NCBI RefSeq assembly: GCF_002155685.1
Contig: NZ_MUYK01000002.1
Span: 496,001-560,000, forward strand
DNA: 64,000 nucleotides
DNA from: Erythrobacter colymbi
GTDB taxonomy: Bacteria > Pseudomonadota > Alphaproteobacteria > Sphingomonadales > Sphingomonadaceae
Reading direction: 5' to 3'
Position numbers and translations under genes: made by a program. Positions 1-7,835 of the stretch are shown one piece after another (positions within the stretch are counted from its first letter, which is position 1; each line of letters starts with the position of its first letter). Under the pieces are notes generated by a model. It saw only the letters and a program-made list of their open reading frames with translations, was not told where the DNA came from and did not search any database.

Positions 1-560
1 ACATCGTCATCGAGCCGCAGGGCGGCAACGGGGAGGTCGGCGAGCAGTCGCAGCGGATCATCCCCGGGGGCAAGGATCGCGCGCGCGCCTGCGTGATGAT
101 GCGCCAGCGCCCAGGCCGCGCCTGCCGTGGGCGCAAGCGCGGCGCGCACCGTCAGGCCGCGTTGTGCGAAAGCGCGACCGACATCGGCGAGCAGCGCCTC
201 CTCGCCCCCGAACAGGTGCGCGACGCCGGTGACGTCGACCAGCACGCCATCGGGCGGATCGAGCGCGCTCCACGGCCCCCAGCGCTGCGCCCACAGCGCG
301 AGCTTCTCGAGCGCGGCGAGATCGCCTGCGGGATCCGCGGGGACAGCCACCAGATCGGGGCAGAGCGCGCGCGCATCGGCGAGCAGCATCCCGGCACGCG
401 CGCCCGCAGCGATGCCCGCAGGGTTGGCGGCGGTGATGCGAGGCCCGTGCGCGGTCTCGAGGATCAGCGCGGTGGGCGCGGCGTCGGCGGCGGCGCGGGC
501 CTCAGGCGCGTGCGACAGCCGCCAGCGATCGACCGACAGTCTCGCGAGCCAGACGGACAT
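1..560 (-). CDS. imuB: ImuB, Y-family-like mutasome protein (3' end outside window)
   Basis: The frame opens at an ATG at 560 (MSVWLARLSVDRW) and stays open to the window edge, about 186 codons, so it is truncated by the window and not by mutation. The sequence follows the N-terminal part of the DinB/ImuB polymerase fold. At the first motif, where active Y-family polymerases carry two acidic residues, only a single Asp (LSVDRW) is seen. This agrees with the known role of ImuB as a catalytically inactive scaffold that links the beta clamp, ImuA and the error-prone polymerase DnaE2. It overlaps the end of imuA by 59 bp, so the two are co-transcribed and probably translationally coupled. dnaE2 would be expected beyond position 1. 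Confidence 0.88.
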   Translation of the reverse strand, partial: MSVWLARLSVDRWRLSHAPEARAAADAAPTALILETAHGPRITAANPAGIAAGARAGMLLADARALCPDLVAVPADPAGDLAALEKLALWAQRWGPWSALDPPDGVLVDVTGVAHLFGGEEALLADVGRAFAQRGLTVRAALAPTAGAAWALAHHHAGARAILAPGDDPLRLLADLPVAALRLDDD

Positions 561-1269
561 GATCCGGCGCGGCAAGGACATCGGCATCGGGATCGCGGCG
601 GATGCGCAGGGTTCCTGTGTCATCGCTCAGCATCCATTCGCCCGGCGCGTGAGTGCGCGCACGGAACAGTTCGGCGTGCCAGGTGGCGGTGCCGGGGGCA
701 GCGGCATTCCAACGCGGGGCCGGAGAGGGTGCGGCGCGCGCCTGCCAGCGCATCCGCGCCGACGAGAGCTCAGGCTCGGCATCGAGGCGCACCAGCCACA
801 GCCTGACCCCGTGACGCTCGGCAGTGAGGCTGAGGCGGCGCGAGGCGGTGAAGGACAGCGCCTTGGGGTTGCCCGCAATCTCGCCGATCACGCAGGAAAG
901 GTCGCGGCACTTCATCCCCTCTTCCAGCGCGAAGAGCGCGTCTTCGGGCGTGGCGGCGGCGACGTGGATCAGGCGGTGACGCAGATCGGAGGGAAGCCCC
1001 ACAAGGCAGGGCCGCCCGCCGAGCCGGATCGCCTTGGCATCCTGCACCCACAGAACCTGCCGCGTGTCAGCGTCTTCCTCGGCTGCCGAGAGCAAGGCAT
1101 CACGCGCCAGTGCGAGCGCCAGCCCCGCCCCGCTCGCCTCGCCGCCCGGAGCGAAGATTTCCGAGTGGAACGGCTGCGCGGGCAAACCCGGTCGCCAGCG
1201 CGGCTCGGGCGCAGCGCGCGACAGGACGCGGGCGGGTGACGGCTTGGAGAACATGGACGAACGACTCAT
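502..1269 (-). CDS. imuA: ImuA, SOS mutagenesis protein (RecA/SulA-like)
   Basis: A 255-aa protein of the ImuA family, the first gene of the LexA-regulated imuA-imuB-dnaE2 mutagenesis cassette. Family members have a RecA-like fold and act with ImuB in damage-induced translesion synthesis. Recognition rests on the segment FAPGGEASGAGLALALARDAL, followed by the QVLWVQD and CRDLSCVIGEIAGNPKAL stretches, and on its position directly upstream of imuB with a 59-bp overlap. The start at 1269 is preferred over the internal ATG at 1254 because a -35/-10 pair places the transcription start within a few bases of 1269, implying leaderless or near-leaderless translation. No Shine-Dalgarno is visible for either start. 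An alphaproteobacterial LexA box lies 3 bp upstream. Confidence 0.85.
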   Translation of the reverse strand: MSRSSMFSKPSPARVLSRAAPEPRWRPGLPAQPFHSEIFAPGGEASGAGLALALARDALLSAAEEDADTRQVLWVQDAKAIRLGGRPCLVGLPSDLRHRLIHVAAATPEDALFALEEGMKCRDLSCVIGEIAGNPKALSFTASRRLSLTAERHGVRLWLVRLDAEPELSSARMRWQARAAPSPAPRWNAAAPGTATWHAELFRARTHAPGEWMLSDDTGTLRIRRDPDADVLAAPDHVRLARETVGRSLAAVARA

Positions 1270-1271
1270 AT

Positions 1272-1306
1272 GTTCGCATTATGTTCCAACATGGGCTAGC
1301 TGGCAA
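1272..1306 (-). promoter_or_regulatory. SOS promoter of imuA: LexA box GAAC-N7-GAAC overlapping the -10
   Basis: On the minus strand a -35 TTGCCA (1306-1301), a 17-bp spacer and a -10 CATAAT (1283-1278) form a near-consensus sigma-70 promoter. The direct repeat GAAC-N7-GAAC (GTTC-N7-GTTC on plus, 1272-1286) covers the -10. This is the LexA box type known from Alphaproteobacteria. LexA bound here would occlude RNA polymerase, and the predicted transcription start falls within a few bases of the imuA ATG at 1269. Confidence 0.85.
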
Positions 1307-1328
1307 TCACCCTTCCCACAAAGCAAAA

Positions 1329-1350
1329 GGGCCGCCCGGTCGGGCGGCCC
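1329..1350 (-). terminator. Rho-independent terminator of the amino acid permease gene
   Basis: A perfect 9-bp stem, GGGCCGCCC (1329-1337) and GGGCGGCCC (1342-1350), with a 4-nt loop. On the minus strand it is followed by a T-rich stretch (TTTTGCTTT). It lies 28 bp beyond the stop codon of the permease gene and also insulates imuA. Confidence 0.85.
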
Positions 1351-1378
1351 TTCGCGATGTTCAAGCCTGAGGAAGCTG

Positions 1379-2956
1379 TCAGCTGTCCGAGGGATGGATC
1401 GGCACCATCGTCTCTTCGCCGCCGACATCGTCGGTCACTTCCACGATCCCGCGCCCGAGATGGCTCGCGCCGCGGCTGTAGAGGAAATAGACGATCAGGC
1501 CGATGACCGCCCAGCCCGAGAAGACGAGGATCGAGGCCAGATCGAGGTTGAAGAACAGGAAGATCGTCCCCAGGATCGTCGCCGGCCCGATCAGCCACAG
1601 CATCGGCGTGCGGAACGAGCGCTGCACATCCGGCGCCTTGCGGCGAAGGATCATGACGCAGATTGCGACCATCATGAAGGCATAGAGCGTGCCGGCATTG
1701 GCCCAGTCGGCAAGCCGTCCGACCGGGAAGAACGCCGCACCAAAGGCGACAACTGCGCCCGTGATCGCCGTCATGATGTAGGGCGTCTTCCACTTCGGGT
1801 GCACCGCCGACAGCTTCTCGGGGAGCAGCCCGTCGCGCGCCATCACGAAGAAGATGCGGGTCTGGCCGAACATCAGGATCAGGATGACGGAAGGCAGCGC
1901 GAAGCCGGCGGCATAGCCAAGAGCATTGCCCACGCTCGACCAACCGATCTGCCGCAGCACATGCGCCAGAGCCTCGTTCGAGCACACCAGCGCCTCACGA
2001 TACTCGGGCAGCGCGCACTGCCGCGCCAGCTCCTCGGAGCCCGCCGGGAAGGGGACACCATTGGGGCCCATGATCGGCTGGCCGCCCACCGTGCCGATCG
2101 CACCGGCAGCAACCAGAATGTAGAACACCGTGCAGAACAGCAGCGATCCGATCAGCCCGATCGGCACGTTGCGCTGCGGGTTCTTGGTTTCCTCGGCAGC
2201 CGTCGAGACCGCGTCGAAACCGACGTAAGCGAAGAAGATCGTCGCCGCCGCGCCAACCGCGCCGACGCCGGTGCCGAAGCCGCCGAACACCCCGGCCGGG
2301 AGGAAGGGGTTGAAGCGCGCGGCATCGAACTGGTCGCTCGGCAGGGTCAGCGCGATGAACGCCGTCAGCGCAGTGACCTTGATCGCCACCAGCACCGCGT
2401 TGACGCGGGCGCTTTCGGTCGTCCCGATCATCAGCAACCAGGTGACAAGGCCGGCGATCAGCACGGCGGGCAGGTTGATGAACCCGCCCGGCTTGCCGCC
2501 CAGCACCAGCGGTGCCGAAGACAGCCAGACTGGCAGATTGACCCCGAATGTCTCTTTGAGGATGGTGCCGGAGAAGTAGCCCGACCACCCGACGCACACG
2601 GCGCTTGCGGCCACGGCATATTCGAGCACCAGCGCCCAACCGACCGTCCAGGCGAGCAATTCGCCCATCGACGCGTAAGTATAGGTGTAGGCCGAGCCCG
2701 AAACCGGGATCATCGATGCGATTTCGGCGTAGCACAGGGCTGCAACGATGCAGATTGCGCCTGCAATCGCAAAGGCCAACATCAGGCCGGGGCCTGCTTT
2801 CTGGGCCCCTGCGGAGGTGAGCACGAAAATCCCGGTGCCAATGACGCAGCCAATGCCGAACAGCATGAGCTGGAACGCACCGAGCGTCCGGTTCAGCGAC
2901 TTCTTTTCCGCTGTCGCGAGAATCGCGTCGAGCGGTTTTACCCGGTCAAGAAACAT
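1379..2956 (-). CDS. APC-superfamily amino acid permease
   Basis: A 525-aa polytopic inner-membrane protein, about 12 hydrophobic segments. The first membrane helix carries GIGCVIGTGIF (residues 34-44), the glycine-rich unwound helix that binds the substrate backbone in APC transporters. The overall pattern, with a second helix reading ICIVAALCYAEIASMIPVSGSAY and a long loop near residues 245-290, resembles the cationic amino acid transporter (CAT/YfnA) branch, so import of a neutral or cationic amino acid is likely; the substrate cannot be read from sequence. An in-frame GTG at 2974 would add six residues, but the ATG at 2956 has GGGAG at a suitable distance. It is monocistronic, ending at the terminator at 1329-1350. 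Confidence 0.88.
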   Translation of the reverse strand: MFLDRVKPLDAILATAEKKSLNRTLGAFQLMLFGIGCVIGTGIFVLTSAGAQKAGPGLMLAFAIAGAICIVAALCYAEIASMIPVSGSAYTYTYASMGELLAWTVGWALVLEYAVAASAVCVGWSGYFSGTILKETFGVNLPVWLSSAPLVLGGKPGGFINLPAVLIAGLVTWLLMIGTTESARVNAVLVAIKVTALTAFIALTLPSDQFDAARFNPFLPAGVFGGFGTGVGAVGAAATIFFAYVGFDAVSTAAEETKNPQRNVPIGLIGSLLFCTVFYILVAAGAIGTVGGQPIMGPNGVPFPAGSEELARQCALPEYREALVCSNEALAHVLRQIGWSSVGNALGYAAGFALPSVILILMFGQTRIFFVMARDGLLPEKLSAVHPKWKTPYIMTAITGAVVAFGAAFFPVGRLADWANAGTLYAFMMVAICVMILRRKAPDVQRSFRTPMLWLIGPATILGTIFLFFNLDLASILVFSGWAVIGLIVYFLYSRGASHLGRGIVEVTDDVGGEETMVPIHPSDS

Positions 2957-3094
2957 CTGGAATTGGTCTCCCACTGATCGCAGGGCTTCCCCCCGCGCGA
3001 TCGTCAGGCCGCAACGCTAGCGCAACACGCCTGCAACACAAGCACCAATGCGCGCTCTTTCCCCGAGGGCGCGCAGGCGCTAGACCCCCGCACC

Positions 3095-3967
3095 ATGTCC
3101 ACGACCTTCCAGCTCGATACGAGCACGAGCCGCGCCAACCCCACCCCGGCACCGATGAAGCGGCTGACCGTGCCCGCGATCCGGGCGCGCAAGACCGACG
3201 GGGTGACGGGTGAGCCGCTGGTGATGCTCACCGCCTACACCGCGCGGCAGGCGCAGCTGCTCGATGCGCATTGCGATCTGCTGCTGGTGGGCGATTCCCT
3301 CGGCCAGGTGATCTACGGCCTGCCCTCGACCGTGCCGGTCACGCTCGAGATGATGGCGAACCACGGCGCGGCGGTGGTGCGCGGGTCGTATCATTCGGTG
3401 GTGGTAGTCGATATGCCTTTCGGCTCCTACGAGGCCTCGCCCGAGCAGGCCTTCGAAAGCGCGGCCTATCTCCTGAAGCAGACGGGTGCGGCTGCCGTGA
3501 AGCTCGAAGGCGGCGCGGCGATGGCGCCGACGGTTGCCTTCCTCAGCCAGCGCGGCATTCCGGTGATGGGCCATGTCGGCCTGACCCCGCAGGCGGTGAA
3601 CGTCCTCGGCGGCTATGGAGCGCGCGGACGCTCGGACGCCGAGGCGGAGAAGATCGTCTCCGACGCCAAGGCGCTCGATGAAGCCGGTGCCTTCGCCATC
3701 GTGATCGAAGGCGTGGTCGAAACCATCGCCATCGCCGCCACCAAGGCCGTCTCCTGCCCCACCATCGGCATCGGCGCATCGGCCCAGTGCGACGGGCAGG
3801 TGCTCGTCACCGAGGACATGCTCGGCATGTTCGAACGCGTCCCGCGCTTCGTGAAGCGCTACGAGGATATCGCCGGGGTGATCGACCGGACGGTGGCAAA
3901 GTATGCCGAGGAAGTGCGCGCGCGCAGCTTCCCGACGGCCGACCAGACCTATCAGCCCAAGGCCTAA
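3095..3967 (+). CDS. panB: 3-methyl-2-oxobutanoate hydroxymethyltransferase
   Basis: PanB, 290 aa, makes ketopantoate from 2-oxoisovalerate and 5,10-methylene-THF, the first committed step of pantothenate and CoA synthesis in the cytosol. The TIM-barrel signatures are clear: VMLTAYTARQAQLLDAHCD, the metal-binding LLVGDSLGQVIYG, VVVDMPFGSYEAS, AVKLEGG and the GIPVMGHVGLTPQ stretch. The family is usually 260-280 aa; the extra 20 or so N-terminal residues suggest that the Met before KRLTVPAIRARK at 3158 could be the true start, but neither start has a good ribosome-binding site. The stop codon overlaps that of the convergent transporter gene. Confidence 0.95.
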   Translation: MSTTFQLDTSTSRANPTPAPMKRLTVPAIRARKTDGVTGEPLVMLTAYTARQAQLLDAHCDLLLVGDSLGQVIYGLPSTVPVTLEMMANHGAAVVRGSYHSVVVVDMPFGSYEASPEQAFESAAYLLKQTGAAAVKLEGGAAMAPTVAFLSQRGIPVMGHVGLTPQAVNVLGGYGARGRSDAEAEKIVSDAKALDEAGAFAIVIEGVVETIAIAATKAVSCPTIGIGASAQCDGQVLVTEDMLGMFERVPRFVKRYEDIAGVIDRTVAKYAEEVRARSFPTADQTYQPKA

Positions 3968-4944
3968 CCGCCCCTCGCCAGCCTCATGGCCAGCGGTGCG
4001 GCCAGCACCAGCTGCGCGAGGTGATAAAGCAGCAGCGGCGCGATCACGAAGCCTGCGCTCGCAGGGGGAAATAGGATCGCCGCCAAGGGCGCGCCGATGG
4101 CGACACTCTTCTGCGACCCTGCGAAAAGGAAGGCGATGCGGTCAGGACGCGGCATGCCGAGCAGGCCCGCCGTGCCCCAGGCCGTGCCGAGCGCCAGCCC
4201 GAGCATCGCCAGCACCAGCACCACCAGCGCGGCCCAGTCGGCAGCAGCGAACATCGTCGCCAGCCCCTGCTCGACCGCGCCCGAGAAGGCGACATAGACC
4301 GCGATCCCGATCACGGCCCGGTCGAGCCATGCGGCGGTTGATTTGTGCGCGATAAGCTTGTCGATGAAATAGTCCTGCACTGCCTGCCCGATGGCGAAAG
4401 GCAGGACGAGGATCAGCACGATCCGGATGATCGCCCCGCTCCCCATGTCGCCCGCCGCGCCGCCGCCCACGGCAGCAAACAGCGGCGCGCTGATAAGGAC
4501 GCCGGCGATGTTGATCAGCGCCGCGCCCACCACCGACAGCGCGACATTGCCGTTCGCCAGACTGGTGTAGGAGGTCGCCGACTGCACGGTCGAAGGCAGG
4601 CACCCGAGATAGACGAAGCCCACCGCCACCAGCGGCGGCAGCCACGGCGCGGCGAGCTTGCCGAAGGCGAGGCCGATCAGCGTCATCACACCGAACACAA
4701 ACAGCATCAGCGGCCCGAAATAGCGCCAATTCGCAAGGCCCTTGGCGATCTCGGAGCGGCGGATGCGCATGCCGTTGACGAGGAACAGCACGAAGATGCC
4801 GACATTGGAGACGGTCGTGGCCGTCGCCCGCGCCTCTCCGGCGGCCGGCAGCACGAGGGCGAGCACCGTCGAGAACACCAGAACCGCGATCATCGGATCG
4901 CTGAGGAAGGGGAAACGCGAAGGGGCGGCAGCTGGTCTGGACAT
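3964..4944 (-). CDS. Bile acid:sodium symporter-family (SLC10A7/YfeH-like) transporter
   Basis: A 326-aa membrane protein with about ten hydrophobic segments and the SLC10-like motifs FVYLGCLPSTVQSATSYTSLANGNVALS (central crossing motif) and AFLFAGSQKSVAIGAPLA near the C-terminus. These place it in the YfeH/SLC10A7 branch, whose substrate in bacteria is not settled. It is convergent with panB, and the two stop codons overlap by three bases. It may be read through from upstream, but no operon partner is evident. The family call is firm; the substrate is unknown. Confidence 0.82.
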   Translation of the reverse strand: MSRPAAAPSRFPFLSDPMIAVLVFSTVLALVLPAAGEARATATTVSNVGIFVLFLVNGMRIRRSEIAKGLANWRYFGPLMLFVFGVMTLIGLAFGKLAAPWLPPLVAVGFVYLGCLPSTVQSATSYTSLANGNVALSVVGAALINIAGVLISAPLFAAVGGGAAGDMGSGAIIRIVLILVLPFAIGQAVQDYFIDKLIAHKSTAAWLDRAVIGIAVYVAFSGAVEQGLATMFAAADWAALVVLVLAMLGLALGTAWGTAGLLGMPRPDRIAFLFAGSQKSVAIGAPLAAILFPPASAGFVIAPLLLYHLAQLVLAAPLAMRLARGG

Positions 4945-4996
4945 CGGACCCGAGCCCCTGCCCTGCCACGGCCCGCTTGTCGAGGGAGGCGCGCGC

Positions 4997-6484
4997 CTAG
5001 CGTACGGTCAGGCTGCGCGGGCGGACTTCCGCAAGCAGGCTGGCAAATCGCACGACATCGCCGCGCTCGTCGAGCTTGCGCGCGGCGGTCAGGCGCAGGC
5101 CCAGCGCGCCCGGATCATGCCCCGCGCCGAGCGCAATGGCATGATCGACCAGCAGCGCAGCGCGGCGCCAGTCGCCACGTGCCGCCTGCCGCTGCGCCAG
5201 CATCAGAGCCGCACTCGCGGTCTGGGGTTCGCCCGCAACCTGGCGCGTGAGCAGCAGGTCGGCAGCCGCCCCGTTGCCGTAATGCGCAAAGGTCCAGACG
5301 GCCTTGCGCGTGATCGGCCAGGGCCGCCGCACTTCGGAGGCGAGCGCATAGGCGGTCAGCGCCACCCGCGGATCGCCCGCGCCCAGCAGCGCGTCTCCGC
5401 TGAGCGCGGCAACATCCGCCGAGGCAGGGAAGCGCTGGCGCAGGGCTTCGGCCTGTTGCCGCGCGCCGCCGGCATTGTCGGCCCAAAGCGCGCGGCGCAC
5501 ACCCGCTGTCGGCTGCGGCAGCCCGTCGCGCAGCGCGAGCAGCACCGGCCCGCGCTGTCCGCCGTCATAGGCGCGCGCCAGCAGCGGAGCGGCGGCAGCG
5601 CGGTTGCCAAGCCGCTCGTGCGCCCGTGCGACCAGCATCAGGAGGTAGGGCGAGGCTTCGGGCAGGCTCGCCTCGGCATCGAAGCGGCTCACCAGCTCGC
5701 CCTCGCGCCGACCTTCGAGCAAGGCCCGGGCCAGCAACTCGCGGACGCGTGAATTGGCGGGTTGCCGCGCCGCCAGCCCCTCGAGCGTGGCCGCAGCGCT
5801 GTCGGCATTGCCTTCCGCCAGGCTGATGACCGCATCGAGCAACAGCGCCGAAGGGACGCCTCGCCCCGACATGCCGCTACGGGTAAGCAGACTGCGGGCC
5901 AGCGTGAAGTTCTGTCCGCGCGCGGCGAGAACGGCCTGGAAATAGAGCCCGCGCGGATCCTGCGGGGCGACTTTGGCCAATTCGCGCACCGCCAGCAGCA
6001 TGCCGCGCGCATTGCCGCTGTCGCCGAGCGTCGCGGCATATTCGGCAAGGATGTCGGGATTGTCGGGATCAGCCTCACGCGCGGCCTCGAACCACACCAG
6101 TGCATCGGGCGCGCCGTGAGCATCGCGCACCATCAGCGCGCGCAGCAGCAGGGCCGGGCCATAGTCGGGACCGAAGGCGAGCGCGCGGTCGGCGGCCTCG
6201 AGGGCGGTCAGATGCTCGCCTCCGCGCAGCCGCAGCCGGGCGATGGCGAGCCAGAGATCGGGGCTTTCGGGCGCAAGACCGCGTGCTTCGTCGAGCTTGC
6301 GCCCCGCATCGGCCAGCGCACCGTCCGCCATAGCCTTGTCGGCATCGCCGAGCAGAGCCTTGAAGGCGGGCGTCCCCTCCCCCAGCCCCCGGCGCGGCAG
6401 ATTGTCTGCCCCGCTGGAACAGCCCGCCAGCACCGCCACCGCCAGCGCGGCCAGCGCGGCGACAGCTTTAGGTCTGCAGGTCAT
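4997..6484 (-). CDS. TPR-repeat lipoprotein of a PEP-CTERM/exopolysaccharide operon
   Basis: A 495-aa predicted lipoprotein. It starts at the ATG at 6484 (MTCRPKAVAAL), giving a short positive N-region, a hydrophobic stretch and the lipobox LAGC with Cys near residue 21. The rest is a run of TPR-like helical hairpins (A-x-W-L-A-I-A-R-L-R-L, LAEYAATLGDSGN and similar) reaching the C-terminus. It overlaps prsR by 17 bp as the last gene of the GT-prsK-prsR operon. The long TPR lipoprotein PrsT occupies this kind of position in PEP-CTERM loci but is roughly twice as long, so this is a shorter relative at best. A role in exopolysaccharide assembly is inferred from context. Confidence 0.72.
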   Translation of the reverse strand: MTCRPKAVAALAALAVAVLAGCSSGADNLPRRGLGEGTPAFKALLGDADKAMADGALADAGRKLDEARGLAPESPDLWLAIARLRLRGGEHLTALEAADRALAFGPDYGPALLLRALMVRDAHGAPDALVWFEAAREADPDNPDILAEYAATLGDSGNARGMLLAVRELAKVAPQDPRGLYFQAVLAARGQNFTLARSLLTRSGMSGRGVPSALLLDAVISLAEGNADSAAATLEGLAARQPANSRVRELLARALLEGRREGELVSRFDAEASLPEASPYLLMLVARAHERLGNRAAAAPLLARAYDGGQRGPVLLALRDGLPQPTAGVRRALWADNAGGARQQAEALRQRFPASADVAALSGDALLGAGDPRVALTAYALASEVRRPWPITRKAVWTFAHYGNGAAADLLLTRQVAGEPQTASAALMLAQRQAARGDWRRAALLVDHAIALGAGHDPGALGLRLTAARKLDERGDVVRFASLLAEVRPRSLTVR

Positions 6485-7835
6485 ACTGCTTGAGCAGATC
6501 ATACAGCGTCGGACGGCTTATCCCGAGCAGCTTGGCGGTGCTCGAGATATTGCCCTCGCTGCGGGCGAGCGCGTGGCGGATCACGCGGCGATCGGCCGCC
6601 TCGCGCGCGGCCTTGAGGTTGAGAACGTCGGCGTCTTCCTCCTCGACACCGCCCAGATCGAGATCCTCGGCCGCGACAAGCTTGCCATCGGCCATGATCA
6701 CCGCGCGCTTCACACGGTTTTCCAGTTCGCGGACATTGCCCGGCCAGTCATGTGCGTCAATTGCGGCGAGTGCATCGGGGGCAAAGCCGGTGACGGCAGG
6801 GTTCATCTCGGCGGCAAAGCGCTTCAGGAAGGCCTTGGCCAGCAGCACCGGATCGCCGTGGCGCTCGGCAAGGCCGGGGATGCGCACCACGATCTCGGCC
6901 AGGCGGTAGAACAGGTCCTCGCGGAAGGAACCCTGCTGGATCATGCTTTCGAGATCCTGATGGGTCGCGCACACGATCCGGGTGTTGACAGCAATCGCCT
7001 TGCGCCCGCCGACGCGCTCGATGGTGCGTTCCTGCAGGAAGCGCAGCAGCTTGACCTGGAGCGGCAGCGGGATGTCGCCCACCTCGTCGAGGAACAGCGT
7101 GCCCCCGTCAGCGCTCTCGATCTTGCCTTCGGTGGTCTTGACCGCGCCGGTGAAGGCGCCCTTTTCATGCCCGAACAGTTCGCTCTCAAGCAGGTTCTCG
7201 GGGATCGCGGCGCAGTTGATGGCCACGAACGGCCCGTTCGCCCGGTCGCTCGCATCGTGGAGGCCCTTGGCGAGCAACTCCTTCCCAGTCCCGCTCGCGC
7301 CGAGCAGCATGACCGAAACCGAGGTGCGCGCCACCCGCTCGATGGTGCGCGCGACCTTCACCATCTCCGGCGCGCCGGTGATCATCCGGCCGAGCACGGT
7401 CTTGTCGGCGCTGGCGGAGGCGACGAGGCGGCGGTTCTCCTCCTCGATCGCACGCAGGTTGAAGGCGCGGCGCACGATCAGGCCGAGCGCGTCGATGTCG
7501 ATCGGCTTCTGGTAGAAGTCGTAAGCCCCGCGCGCGATGGCGGCCAAGGCGCTCTCGCGGGCACCGTGGCCGCTTGCGACGATCACCTTGGTATCGGGCT
7601 TCAGCGCCATGATCGCATCGAGCACGGCAAAGCCTTCGGTCGTGCCGTCCGGATCGGGCGGCAGGCCGAGGTCGAGCGTCACCACGCCCGGCATTTCCGA
7701 GCGGAGCGCAGCGATGGCGCTGTCGCGGTCGCCCGCGATGACCACCTCGAAATCGTCATAGGCCCACTTGAGCTGGGCCTGGAGGCCGGGATCGTCCTCG
7801 ATCACCAGCAGAACGGGTTTCTTGTCAGCCATCAC
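6468..7835 (-). CDS. prsR: PrsR, sigma-54-dependent response regulator (PEP-CTERM type)
   Basis: A 455-aa NtrC-type activator. The order is: receiver domain (residues 1-125, phosphoacceptor Asp in GVVTLDLGLPPD), AAA+ sigma-54 interaction domain with Walker A GASGTGKELLAKG, the sigma-54-contacting loop GAFTGA (in HEKGAFTGAV), Walker B GGTLFLDEVGD, and a C-terminal Fis-type helix-turn-helix (STAKLLGISRPTLYDLL). Its ATG overlaps the stop of the kinase gene (ATGA), so kinase and regulator are made together. In PEP-CTERM/XrtA genomes PrsK and PrsR control exopolysaccharide and sorted-protein genes through sigma-54 promoters. That role is carried over from the family; no target promoter was identified here. 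Confidence 0.88.
   Translation of the reverse strand: MMADKKPVLLVIEDDPGLQAQLKWAYDDFEVVIAGDRDSAIAALRSEMPGVVTLDLGLPPDPDGTTEGFAVLDAIMALKPDTKVIVASGHGARESALAAIARGAYDFYQKPIDIDALGLIVRRAFNLRAIEEENRRLVASASADKTVLGRMITGAPEMVKVARTIERVARTSVSVMLLGASGTGKELLAKGLHDASDRANGPFVAINCAAIPENLLESELFGHEKGAFTGAVKTTEGKIESADGGTLFLDEVGDIPLPLQVKLLRFLQERTIERVGGRKAIAVNTRIVCATHQDLESMIQQGSFREDLFYRLAEIVVRIPGLAERHGDPVLLAKAFLKRFAAEMNPAVTGFAPDALAAIDAHDWPGNVRELENRVKRAVIMADGKLVAAEDLDLGGVEEEDADVLNLKAAREAADRRVIRHALARSEGNISSTAKLLGISRPTLYDLLKQYDLQT

Noticed and set aside
1249..1262. GAAC-N6-GAAC at the imuA start
   Set aside because: Spacing is 6, not the 7 of the LexA box; the perfect box at 1272-1286 explains regulation.
1034..2977. 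A 647-codon open frame on plus opposite the amino acid permease
   Set aside because: Low-complexity Arg/Asp/Gln-rich shadow of a certain membrane protein gene.
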